The translations under genes and the position numbers were made by a program. From the NCBI RefSeq assembly GCF_003286085.1, contig NW_020825706.1:2232001-2296000 (forward strand): a stretch of DNA of 64,000 bases, read 5' to 3'. The stretch is from Drosophila persimilis (lineage: Eukaryota; Arthropoda; Insecta; Diptera; Drosophilidae). This document shows, piece by piece, positions 33,501 to 41,700 of the stretch (positions within the stretch are counted from its first letter, which is position 1; each line of letters begins with the position of its first letter). The notes under the pieces were generated by a model. That model was not told where the DNA came from. It saw only the letters and a list, made by a program, of their open reading frames with translations, and ran no database searches.

Positions 33501-35750
33501 TCCCCAAATTCAAAAACCTTATAGCTCCTACATTTCTCAAGATATTACAAGCAAACTTGATAGCTAGCTCTCCCAAACATTTCAACGTATATCTGCCAAG
33601 TTTCATTAAGAAACAATCCTTCCAGAGTATAACTATCTTCGACTATTATTCTATCTTGTATTTTCTCGTTTCTTTTGCCATTTTCTATGTTGTTGCTTCC
33701 ACGTCAACTCCGTTGACTGACTGACGGACAGGTGGACTCTTGTACGGAGAGGTACGGGAGAGGGTTTTCCGCCAAGACAAAGGGAGACATTAAAAAATTG
33801 TATGGAAAGCACGCATTTTTATGATGATTTTTCCTCCGCTTCTACATGGCTTTTCTTCATCTTCCATCTACAGGTGTTGTGTGGGGCTGCCCTTTGCCGT
33901 TGTTTATTAATCATTTAAATTCATCATCATAATCAACCGTTAACAACGGTCCCTGGGAATAGCAAAAACAGTTATAAGCGCAAGTGAATCAGCAGCGGCA
34001 GAGGCAGCGCCGTATCGTGTGCGTGCAACAGAATGTGGCATGGTGGGGGCGGCGTTTGGGACTTCCTCCTACTCCACATCTAAATTGCAATTAATTATGT
34101 TATAAAGAGGGGCACAGAGACGACGGCGATCCACTCATTCTTCTGGACACATGCCCCAATGTTAATATGAAAATTGCACTAAAAACAAGAAACAGACACG
34201 AGATACGATCCCTGCCACTGCCTCTGCTGCTGCACTGGTCGTACGGTTATTTGATAGTTAAATTGAAATTTAAACGCAGCTTGGGAGCAAAATTACGAGT
34301 AGTGGTGGAAATTGTGAGAACATATAGAATGCGACTAAAAGCCCAAAGAAAATTGAATTAAATTGCATTGCTAATGGGAGATAATTACGAGGGGATATTA
34401 TATTTAAACAGATCTAAACTACGTTTTAAATGGGGGAATTAGACGAAAAGAAGGGACAGTTCTTTTTATTGTTTTCCGAATTAAATGTAATGGGAAATTA
34501 GTTGCATTTACCAACGATAAACGAGGTACTAACGAGCAAATAATTCACTGGGGGATCTTCTTCCTTCAGCTCATTTCTCACACAAGTTCTTCTCTAATTT
34601 GGTGGATCACTTCGCTACATTTTTCTTCGAGTGTAAGCACCTTCAACAGCTGCAACTCTAAAAAGCACAGTGCAAAAAATAAAGCAACAAACACTTTCAG
34701 CTGCTCGAAAATCTCGAGAGACCGCAGGAGGTTTCCTTTTTCCAGACACTTTTTCGGAACATCGTTAAAATTAGCAAGCGCAAAAGAGTGAGAACGAGAG
34801 AGCATGCAATGTGCCAAAGCAGCGGCGGACAGACAGAGACGAAAGACATGGGCACGCATGGGCTGCTGGCTGTCGCAGCCGATGAGAAGAGGAGAGCGTG
34901 GGGGAGATCCAAGATGCTGGCGTGAAAGATCAATGAAAGAAAGAAAGGAACGGAAAGATGTGGAGTGGAGAGGAGAGCAAGTGAGTGGCGCATGCATGTG
35001 TCGCCGTTGACCTACGCAAAGAAGAGAGTGTAAAGCGCATGTAAAAAAGCGCAGCAGCCAAAGATGGGGGAAGAGGCGGAGCAGAAGAGTATATCCAGAA
35101 CGGCAGATGTTGCCAGATCCATCCACATGTATGACTTTTTTTTGCATTTGTAATTTTTTTATAGTTTTTGGTTTTTTTTGCCTTTGCGGCATGCGCCGTT
35201 GGTGGTACATTTTTATATGTTGGAAATAATGTTTTCGGGGCCTTGGACCTGTTTGAAAACTAGTTTTTAGCTAAATCGGTGAAAAAGGGTGCCCTGTGCC
35301 AGCCGAAAGTCACCCCTAAACAGCTGTTGATATCAGATTACCAGAAAAGGGAATCTAAGGGAAGTTTTCGATTCCCGTAGGAGTTCGAAAAGTGATCATA
35401 GAATTCATTAAAACACCCACAGAACAGAATGTAGAGTTGGAACTTATTCCAGGGCTAAAGTGGATCTAAATCCACCCACAATCCACATGTGAAACGAACA
35501 GCCTGGCAGCGCTAGCCGCTCTGTCTGTTTGTCTCTTCCACCCATTTCTGCCCTCACACTAATACACTCATGGAAAAGCGCGCGCCGCGCAGCTGCCGAA
35601 AAATGGTCTGCAACGGTTTATGGTCACGCATGTGTAGACAAAAAAAAGGGGGAAAAGGGACCACTTAAGAATATTTTTTAGAGTAAAACTCACCTGCACA
35701 ATGACTGTGAAGCAAATGAATGCTGTTAATAAACATTTAATCCAATGCAT
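13117..35750 (-). CDS. Dl: Delta, transmembrane Notch ligand (six coding exons, spliced)
   Basis: Single-pass membrane ligand that binds Notch on neighbouring cells and drives lateral inhibition and boundary formation. The coding sequence is the minus-strand join 35750-35694, 29254-28943, 25183-25117, 21484-21236, 17443-17389, 14929-13117. It is 2553 nt, 850 residues plus TAA. Seen in the conceptual protein: hydrophobic signal peptide at 1-19 and a few residues beyond; MNNL/C2-like N-terminal module (about 23-165); DSL domain (cysteines from 184 to 226); nine EGF repeats (231-563); transmembrane helix 594-617 followed by the basic stop-transfer stretch MKRKRKR; NEQN at 637-640, matching the NxxN Neuralized-binding motif known from Delta and Bearded proteins; C-terminus CGTPHM. 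Length is close to the 833 residues of the D. melanogaster protein as I recall it; the excess lies in the cytoplasmic tail. All splice sites are GT..AG, phases 0,0,1,1,2. No frameshift or stop was found. Confidence 0.97.
14930..17388 (-). other. Dl intron 5
   Basis: 2.5 kb, GTAAGT..TTTTTTGCAG. The end nearest exon 5 is a degenerate minisatellite (16898-17345). The rest is simple-sequence rich (CA at 15763-15782, CAGA at 16660-16682, ATG repeats near 16715). One Su(H)-type match at 16389-16396. No gene seen. Confidence 0.9.
16898..17345. repeat. Diverged minisatellite, about 11 units of roughly 40 bp, in intron 5
   Basis: The core CCAGTGTTGCTC or a variant starts at about 16898, 16961, 17002, 17041, 17064, 17113, 17154, 17213, 17245, 17284 and 17324; many gaps are 39-41 bp. 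The block CAGTGTTGCTCTAAGGAAT followed by ATACAGATCGCCG is identical at 17065 and 17155, showing a younger 90-bp duplication on top of the old array. The array ends about 45 bp from the exon 5 donor. No match to a known element that I recognise. Confidence 0.85.
17389..17443 (-). CDS. Dl: Dl coding exon 5 (first half of EGF repeat 1)
   Basis: A micro-exon of 55 nt encoding residues 230-246 ([17 protein letters not shown]), with split codons Pro229 (C|CA) and Val247 (GT|T). Acceptor TTTGCAG|CAAAAT, donor GT|GTAAGT. It carries the first cysteines of EGF repeat 1, which is completed by the start of exon 6. Skipping it would shift the frame. The approximately 40 bp minisatellite of intron 5 begins within about 50 bp of its donor. 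Confidence 0.95.
18935..19295. repeat. AGATACAAATGTATCT palindrome array, first cluster
   Basis: Palindromic boxes at 18935-18950, 19024-19039, 19137-19152, 19237-19251 and 19280-19295. The first two are the perfect 16-bp palindrome AGATACAAATGTATCT; the others differ at one or a few positions. Spacing is 89, 113, 100 and 43 bp. Two boxes are followed by GA(G/A)AGATACTTT. Between boxes, AAATTT(C)CATT(T)GAGG and GCATT align in successive units, so these are diverged tandem units of about 100 bp. Confidence 0.85.
20962..21188. repeat. AGATACAAATGTATCT palindrome array, second cluster
   Basis: Boxes at 20962-20977 (perfect), 21064-21079 and 21167-21188, spaced 102 and 103 bp. The sequence before the second box (TAGCTCTTAGGGGTTGA) aligns with that before the 19137 box of the first cluster (TAGCTCCCAGGCTTCA), which shows common origin across a gap of about 1.7 kb. 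The array ends 48 bp from the exon 4 donor. Confidence 0.85.
21236..21484 (-). CDS. Dl: Dl coding exon 4 (DSL domain)
   Basis: 249 nt: last two bases of codon 146, residues 147-228 and the first base of codon 229. Acceptor TTTGCAG|ATCTCC, donor ATAC|GTAAGT. It encodes [18 protein letters not shown] and then the whole DSL domain (about 182-226), the Delta/Serrate/Lag-2 module that binds Notch EGF repeats 11-12. The six DSL cysteines are present, spaced from VTC to DYC, with the conserved [10 protein letters not shown] and GWQGDYC blocks. The exon sits 48 bp from the AGATAC palindrome array that fills the 5' end of intron 4. Confidence 0.97.
21549..21597. repeat. GATA/GA microsatellite near exon 4
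   Basis: Run of GATA tetramers followed by GA dinucleotides, about 65 bp upstream of the exon 4 acceptor on the transcript strand. Confidence 0.9.
22615..22656. repeat. CGGTCGT 7-bp tandem repeat
   Basis: About five near-perfect units of CGGTCGT in intron 3. Confidence 0.9.
23159..23380. repeat. AAATTTCCC..GGGAAATTT palindrome cluster in intron 3
   Basis: Boxes at 23159-23177 (AATTTCCAATTGGGAAATT), 23246-23268 and 23361-23380, spaced 87 and 115 bp. Same motif as the clusters at 26172 and 30017. Each could form a short hairpin with a 4-6 nt loop. Confidence 0.75.
23652..23694. repeat. CGGACGA/CGGACTA 7-bp tandem repeat
   Basis: About six units of a 7-bp repeat in intron 3, unrelated in position to the one at 22615 but of the same length. 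Confidence 0.85.
24473..24497. promoter_or_regulatory. Inverted pair of CAGGTAG (Zelda-type) motifs
   Basis: CAGGTAG at 24473-24479 and its reverse complement CTACCTG at 24491-24497, 11 bp apart, in intron 3. CAGGTAG is the optimal Zelda site. The overall number in the window is not above chance; the close inverted pairing is what stands out. Confidence 0.35.
25117..25183 (-). CDS. Dl: Dl coding exon 3
   Basis: 67 nt: residues 124-145 plus the first base of codon 146. Acceptor TTACAG|GGAACC, donor AACA|GTGAGT. It encodes [18 protein letters not shown] followed by TRVN, the strand between the MNNL core and the DSL domain. It was too short to stand out as an open frame; I found it from the conserved [10 protein letters not shown] peptide and the flanking splice sites. 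The split codon joins to exon 4 as AAT (Asn146). Confidence 0.95.
26172..26390. repeat. AAATTTCCC..GGGAAATTT palindrome cluster in intron 2
   Basis: Boxes at 26172-26190, 26263-26288 and 26365-26390, spaced 91 and 102 bp; a half-box follows near 26439. The last two have arms of 10-11 bp (AAAATTTCCCT with GGGAAATTTT). The 60 bp after each box align loosely (TATTTTT, ATTGGTTTTT, AGAC), so they are tandem units. Confidence 0.8.
27931..27979. repeat. GGCAT pentamer repeat
   Basis: Five GCATG/GGCAT units followed by GGCTTGGTAT variants, intron 2. Confidence 0.9.
28222..28390. repeat. Direct duplication of about 60 bp, offset about 100 bp, in intron 2
   Basis: GTAGGTGCCTTTCACTTAGG followed by GAACA, then AAATCACCAAA and CTTTAAC, occurs at 28222-28279 and again at 28321-28390. 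The first 20 bases are identical in both copies. Confidence 0.85.
28862..28896. repeat. GGGAGC hexamer repeat
   Basis: About five GGGAGC units, 47 bp from the exon 2 donor inside intron 2. Confidence 0.9.
28943..29254 (-). CDS. Dl: Dl coding exon 2 (MNNL / C2-like N-terminal domain)
   Basis: Residues 20-123, 104 whole codons, phase 0 at both ends. Acceptor TTTCCAG|GTTCAC, donor CCG|GTAAGT. It opens with [16 protein letters not shown], contains the RCCSGE and [18 protein letters not shown] cysteine-bearing stretches, and ends QFPFQFSWP. These match the N-terminal module of fly Delta, which takes part in Notch receptor contact. A phase-0 exon of 312 nt could be skipped without shifting frame, but that would delete the MNNL region; nothing here suggests it happens. 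Confidence 0.97.
30017..30240. repeat. AAATTTCCC..GGGAAATTT palindrome cluster in intron 1
   Basis: Boxes at 30017-30037, 30093-30118 (AGAAATTTCCC with GGGAAATTCT, nearly perfect) and 30221-30240; spacing 76 and 128 bp. Half-boxes continue near 30316, and a related box in inverted layout, ATGGGAAAAATTCCCAT, is at 31204-31222. Confidence 0.75.
31300..32620. other. Long purine-rich plus strand tract in intron 1
   Basis: For about 1.3 kb the plus strand is mostly A and G (GAGAGA, GGCAGG, AAAGAAG runs). The Dl pre-mRNA is therefore strongly pyrimidine-rich here. It is a mixture of many short repeats rather than one unit. The apparent Leu/Cys/Ser-rich frames are products of this bias. Confidence 0.7.
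35694..35750 (-). CDS. Dl: Dl coding exon 1 (start codon and signal peptide)
   Basis: Nineteen codons beginning [11 protein letters not shown] and ending IVQ at an intron of phase 0 (donor CAG|GTGAGT). The start ATG at 35750-35748 is preceded by AAAC, a good Drosophila initiation context. It is the only ATG that opens the signal peptide known for fly Delta. The hydrophobic run is the core of the signal peptide; exon 2 supplies the residues just after it (VHSSG). Confidence 0.96.
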
Positions 35751-36763
35751 GTTTATTGCTGCTTTTGCTGCTCCTTTGCGGGATTTAGGTGTTGTGTGTA
35801 GGGTGTGTGTGTGTGAGTGTGATAATCCTCGTGTGTGTTGTGTGTGTGTGGTGTGGTGTGTGAGAGAAGAGAGCCGATCGCGTGATTGTTTAATTGTTGT
35901 TTTATTTGAAAATTTACAGCTACTTTTCAGCTGCAGCTTTTCTCTCTCGCGGAATTCTTTTAATCTTCTTCTACTACTTCTTCTGCTCTTTCTCGCTTTA
36001 TTTTGTTGCTATTTAGTGCGGCACATGGTTTCGCATTTGTTGTTGTTGTTATTCTCCTCCTCACACGTGCACGCGCCACATATTTCGATTTATTTTTGCA
36101 TTTATTTTAGTTTGCGGTTTATTTTAAGTAAAACTCTTTTTGTGTTCTCTTTGTATATTTTTGCGAGAACTAACGGTTTATGGCACCAAAAAAACGCCGC
36201 CAAGGGCTGCTATTTTTCCTCTGCCTCTCTTTTTTGTATTTTATTATTATTCCTTTTTGTTGTTGTAAAACACATGCAAATATTTGGAATATTTTCTATT
36301 AAAAGATCATTTAAAAATGCACTGCTCTTGCGGGGAGTTTCATGGGATTTATTCCAATTTTCCCCAAACAAATGTGGATATTTTGTTGTTAAACTAACAC
36401 TGGATTTCGACGCGTTTCCCTGTCGGTTTTCGGTACGAATTCTAATATTTCTTTTAGCCGCGCGCAAGAACCGACGAAAATACGTTACTACGTTATCAAC
36501 TTTTGAACTCAGTTTCTTAAATTTCTTGACGCGCGCAGCACAGAGACCCGCGCTGGTCGAATGTTGAAAACCGTTTAAATTTAATGTTTAATTTCATTCA
36601 TGTCCCGAGCAGGCAGACATGCTGAGACATACTCGCCAAAGAGCGAGAGAGCGTGTTTTGAGAAAAATACAAATGAGAGAAGGGGAGAGAGAAAAAAGAG
36701 AGAAGGAGAGAGAGAGGGTGTTTTGAGGGAGAGAAAAAAGAGAGGAGAAGAGAGAGCGAAACT
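35751..36763 (-). other. Dl: Probable Dl 5' UTR
   Basis: About 1 kb upstream of the Dl start codon to a candidate initiator. It contains a CA-rich tract next to the start (35788-35870), Leu/Phe-rich apparent frames on the other strand that have no coding character, and a short GC-richer stretch at 36440-36560. I see no convincing splice pair inside it. The 5' limit is uncertain: transcription could equally start near 36.5 kb. Confidence 0.45.
35788..35870. repeat. TG/CA-rich microsatellite in the Dl 5' UTR
   Basis: Interrupted GTGTGTG runs on the plus strand, read as CACACA in the Dl mRNA, ending about 40 nt before the start codon. CA-rich RNA is a known target of hnRNP L-type proteins, so a length-dependent effect on translation is conceivable; that is inference. 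Confidence 0.85.
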
Positions 36764-36790
36764 GAAGTTTGGTCATAAAACGTAGTGTGC
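36636..36790 (-). promoter_or_regulatory. Candidate Dl promoter region, GAGA-rich, with initiator-like TCAGTT
   Basis: About 125 bp of GAGA/GAAG repeats (CTCTCT on the transcript strand) next to TCAGTT at 36760-36765, a match to the Drosophila initiator TCAKTY. GAGA-factor sites are typical of paused developmental promoters. I see no TATA box about 30 bp upstream and no good DPE downstream. Placement rests on position upstream of exon 1 and on these motifs. Confidence 0.35.
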
Positions 36791-38700
36791 ACGGAACGAA
36801 ATTTACGTGTGTCTGGAACGTTATGAGATTGTTGCTGGTTGACAGTATTAATACCCTATTTCCTTAAATTAATATGAAGTTTCTTAGATTGACATGTCTT
36901 AGACATATGTATTTATGCATATTATTAGTATCTCGATCCCAATACCTATTCTTGGTCTCTGTAAGAAGACCACAAAATATTGTTGAAATTGATTTAAAAC
37001 AGAGACTGATTAGTTCTGTAATATTTGGTGCCTGGGTTGACAAACATTTCCTTAATTCTATAATATCCTTTTCCCTAGGGTATGCAAAATGTTGCAGTTT
37101 TCTCGGCACATGAGTCTGGCCCATACATGTTGCAACCGTAATGGAATGAGTGTCTTTGTTGTCAACCGGTTAAAGAGAACCTTACCCGAGAGAGAGAAAA
37201 AGAGAGCCCGATTTACCGATTTGAAGAGAGCATAAAGAGCCTATAACCGTTTCGAAAAAAGCAGTGGGGCCAACTATACGCGAGTGGTGCGCGCCAAAGA
37301 GAAATTGTTTGAATGTGAATCAATGACAACGATTTAAATGTAATCGATTCGAATAACTTATGCACGGAAGTACGATTTGTATTGCATTTTTCTAAAAATA
37401 AAAACGTTTTTACGAAAAGATTCAAACAAATGTGTATGTTTCTGGACATTGTCGCTCATTTTTATGTTGCTAGAAAACTAAAGAGAGCGTTTTACGCCGT
37501 TTTGCGTTGAGAGAGAGCGAATATGTTGCAAAGAGTATGCTGCGACGTCAAAATCAGCAGATGATGTTGCTGGAATGTTGCTTCGTAGGTTGCGAAGCCC
37601 ACATTTTGGGAATATTGTTGCTTGGGAAACATTTGTAGGTTGTTAAACGAAATTATTATTTTAAAATATATTTTATAGATAACTTTGCAATAACTCTTTT
37701 GGTTTAAGGGACTCTGATATTTCGCGCTATTTCGGTTTTCTAACGAATACCACAAAGGGGTTTCATTGCCTATGGAAAACGGCGGTCTTGTTGTAGGGTA
37801 GGGGTTGTTCCGCATTCCATAGATATGATTCCATAGGATCTTCGGTTAAGGGGATTTTCTGCATAATTTACATATGAAAAGGGTTCTCTTTTGCTTTTTA
37901 TTGTGTTTTTTGTTTTTGGCGCTGAAAAATATTGGGGGATGGGATGGGTTTTGGTAGAGGACAGAGGAATGAATGGTTTCTAGGATGTTCGTGGATAGGG
38001 GAAATGGTATAAGGAGGTTTCTATAGATATGTATATTTATGATGGATACTGAAGGAATGTAGTAAAAGAATAGGTTTTAGACGGATCCATGGTATAGATG
38101 ATGAATTCATCGTTTATAAATGAAATATATCTGATATTTTATTAAAATATCGAATTATTACATCGCTTTTGAATGAGAAAACCACTATTTAAACCATGAA
38201 ACATCTCAAGAAATTCAAGATAAAAGTTTAAAGGAACTAAGATTTGGATTCCTTATAGATGTGTATATAAGGGATTCAAAATCGATACTTAAAAGATTCT
38301 TTAGAAATGATTGAGTCTAAAAGCTTACAGACCTCCGAAAGATGATTATATATGGAATAAAGTAGATTTTGGAGCCCTAATAGATTTAGAGCTAATCAAA
38401 GAAACATTTTTTTTTAGAATAAATAAAGATATGTACATATATCCATGATAGATCTACTCGATCTACTATAGATTTAGGATATACTTTCATAGGAGTGTAT
38501 AAGTAGATCCCTTACCAAAAAAATCCCAAGATTGATACGATCCACTTTGCTTGAACAAACATTGTAAATCATTTCCCCACAAACCGCTGCCCAATCCCCA
38601 GATCCATTGGAGCACCCAGGAACCGTGATAAATGGGTCGAAAAGATCGCCGTGCAGCAGATATCTCGTTTGCAGCGGAATAAAGTTGTTGAAATTTGTAC
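36791..38700. other. Upstream DNA, no gene seen
   Basis: The first 850 bp have a different texture from the rest: many GTTGC words and GAGAGAG runs (36830-37625). I could not assign this to a known element. Beyond it the sequence is AT-rich with TAGAT/ATAGAT words and no frame of note. Confidence 0.5.
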
Positions 38701-41700
38701 AATCAAAATCGGTCTTCATTAATTTGCATTCTCCGGGGAGCTGCCTTCCACCTGGAACCTACTTGCATCCCAGGGAGCCCTCCCTTTGGGCTGATATTTG
38801 CATATTCATGAGAACCAGGAGGATGGGTTGGTAAGAGCCCAAGATGAAACGAAAACCAATCAAATCAACACCCCACCCCCAGCCCATTCGCTGTAAAGAT
38901 TTCTCCCCAAAGAAAAATATACAATATTTAAACAAAAAAACCCCATATTTCGCACCATAAATTTGACAGTAAAATACGTACCGTACCGCTGCTCTCGGGA
39001 GAGTGAAAAGTTTTTAAATTAAACACAAATTTATGATCAACAAAAAAAAAAGAAAAACCTGCAGGCTCTGGGCCAAAGCCAAACGGCAGCCTCAGCCCCA
39101 GCCTTAGCCTCGCTCTGTATCTGCATCTCTCTCTCTCTCTTGAAGCCCCGCAGTTTGAGCCAAGTTAGCACCTGTAAACCGGTTAGCAGACGGCGATACG
39201 GTCAGCCAGGTATCGGACCTCAGTGGAGCTTCCCAAAAAGAAACAAAAACAGATGTCCTGCTGCTCCAAATTGAAAGCGCAACATACATCATCCTTCCTT
39301 TGGGGACTGCGACTGGGACTGGACTTCTTCGCCTCTGGAGCACCCTTTGCCTGCCCAAGATCGAAGGGCGCCTTGCACCAGAAATTGGGGTCATGTACTC
39401 CCTGTTTTTGTTGCCTCTTCTCTGCCTTTTTGGCCCTGGTCCAGACGCGGTCTTTCTTTCACTTCTGCAGACTCTCTTCTTCGGGCTTGGGGTCTGCGCA
39501 CTTTATGCATATTTTTTCTTCATTATTTGTTGGATTTTTTGTGGCAGTCTGGAAGTTGAAAAACTTGAAAATTAGTCGCGTGGCAAGTGACAGAGTCTGT
39601 GGGATCTCAGAGGAGGGGAGGGGGCGATATGGCGGATCTGAAGGCGTGACATGCTCTTGATATCGAAACGGAAAGCAACTGAGAAGCGTGTGTCCATCCA
39701 TTGGATCTGTTTAGCGACACGAGATGATGATGAGCTGAAGATGAGTGATGCAATGCTGAAACTGTTGCAACCTGTTGCGGCATGTGGCGCCATCAATCTA
39801 AAGGAGAAAGGGGAAAATATAGGATCTACTAATGAAACTTTAGGGAAATCTCGATGGAATCATCCCCTAAGAAATCATCAAATAACATGATTTCAATGAT
39901 TTGCCCATCATTTTTCTAGTTCCGCATTCATTTTCCCTGCAGGTGCAGCCTCTAGAAATTTCCCAGGACGGGCATTTCCCAACAAAAACAGGATGCAAAT
40001 GTAACAGAACCACGAAGGAACCAAAAACAAGGAATAGGAAACCTTGAAGTCCACACAAAAATTTGATTTCATGCAAAACACAAAAGCGAAGAAACGCCGA
40101 ACCGAAGGACATGTGTGCTTCCCACACAGCATCCTCGGAATCCTTGGGGTAGCAGGTACATTCTCCCTGAAGGGAGAGAGGAGAGCATCATCTATCCATA
40201 AATCGATCTTCCCAGGAGGCTCTTTGAGGGACAGACAGCTGTTTCTTGCTAGAGAGATTTCTTCCCTAGTTTTCTGGGAGTTATTTACTGTAGCAGGTCC
40301 TTGGTGTCCTTAAGGTGTCGCCGACTCCACTTCCGTGTGAATATTTTGCAGCAACAGCAACAGCTGGGGATCCTTAATCCTTTTGGCCATTTGTTAGATC
40401 ACAAAAATCCTCGACTCCTCCGCTTTAATTGGCAGCAGAGGGAGCTGCAGAAAACCGCAGCAGCAGTTGCTGTTCGTGGCTTTTGTTATTGAATTTTCGA
40501 ATATTTATCAGAAATCAGAAATCGTTCAACGCAACGATCCTGAGAACGGAAGTGCCCGGAGAACGGAGAGAACCTTGTTTGCCAAAAATTAAAGAAGGGT
40601 CCTGCGAGGGTGGATCATCCATCAGGTGCATTGCATAATCGTTCTGCTTTTTTTTTTGTCTGTGTGGGAATATCTCTTCCTTTATTTTCTTTTTCGTGGA
40701 TTTTGGGGGAGAGATGTCTTCCTTTTCCGAGGATTCTGGTGGATAGATTCTCTTCCTCTCTTCGTGGATTTTTGGTGGAGAGATCTGAAGATCGATCCTT
40801 AGGTAAAACGGAAGTTGTTTAGCGTGGGAAGTCCTTGTAAAAGGACTTATAAAGGGGTTGTCTTGATTTCTAGTTGATTTTGCAGGTGCAGAATGGATGA
40901 ATGGAGATGAAAGGGCGCTCTTCCGGTTTTGGTTCAGTTTCCGATTTCCATCAGTCGGTTTTTTGTGCTGGAAAATTCTCTCTATATATTAGCAAACTGA
41001 TTACATTAGGAACACCTCTTTTCCTTCATTAAATTTGTACCAACAAAACATTTTGCAGCTTGAATTCTGCGAAAAGCGAAGCTTCTCGGGTCCTGTCCTG
41101 CATTCAAACGATTCCTGGAATTTCAGCCGCATGTCCTTGCCCCAAAACATCCTGTTATTGAGTCTCCGAACAACTCGTTTCATTCATTCCTGTTCATTCA
41201 TTAATTCATTCATTCTGCAGGGTCCAGGGTCCAGTGTCCAGTGGAGAGGAGATCATCGAATGCGTAAACGTTTCGCGTAAACAAAAACCGGAAATGAGAA
41301 GAGAAGATCTCGAGAGAGAGAGAGAGAGAGACTTTTGGCGAAATTCGTGGGAATTTCATGGGCCACTTCCTTCCGTAGTGCAGAGATCCTTGAGATCCTA
41401 TGAAACGCGAATCAAATTACGCGTGGAATCGCGTCTTTGGGTTTTAGGAGTTTTCTCTGTGTGATTCGATTCTCTCTCTGCTTCAACCATCCATCCATTA
41501 CCCACATGCTGCTGCCGATGCTCCTGTTCGCTGTTTTTGCACCTTGAGCCTTGGCTACTTCCGGTTTTCGGGCTGCGCGAAGGACAACAGCAAACGGCAT
41601 CGCATCGCAGCAGGTAGTTCCTCCGCTTCTCCTTCGCCGCCGCCGCTGCTGGACACTTCCTGCAGGACCACTCAGAGGACTGCAGGACGGCGGGACTGCG

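Larger units (their letters stand above)
29255..35693 (-). other. Dl intron 1
   Basis: 6.4 kb between exons 1 and 2, GTGAGT..TTTCCAG. No gene seen inside. It holds an AAATTTCCC/GGGAAATTT palindrome cluster (30017-30240, plus 31204-31222), a long purine-rich plus-strand tract (about 31.3-32.6 kb), and Su(H)-type YGTGRGAA matches at 29987-29994, 32696-32703, 34313-34320 (plus) and 31599-31606, 34575-34582 (minus). Fly Delta introns are expected to carry enhancers, which fits its size. Confidence 0.9.

Noticed and set aside
34578-35210. 210-codon minus-strand open frame in Dl intron 1
   Set aside because: Low-complexity Leu/Ser/His-rich translation without motifs; could be mistaken for an alternative exon but has no suitable splice pair to the Dl frame.
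35701-36567. 288-codon open frame on the plus strand over the Dl 5' UTR
   Set aside because: Leu/Phe/Ser/Cys-rich translation of TG and T-rich simple sequence, antisense to Dl, with no domain or homology that I recognise.
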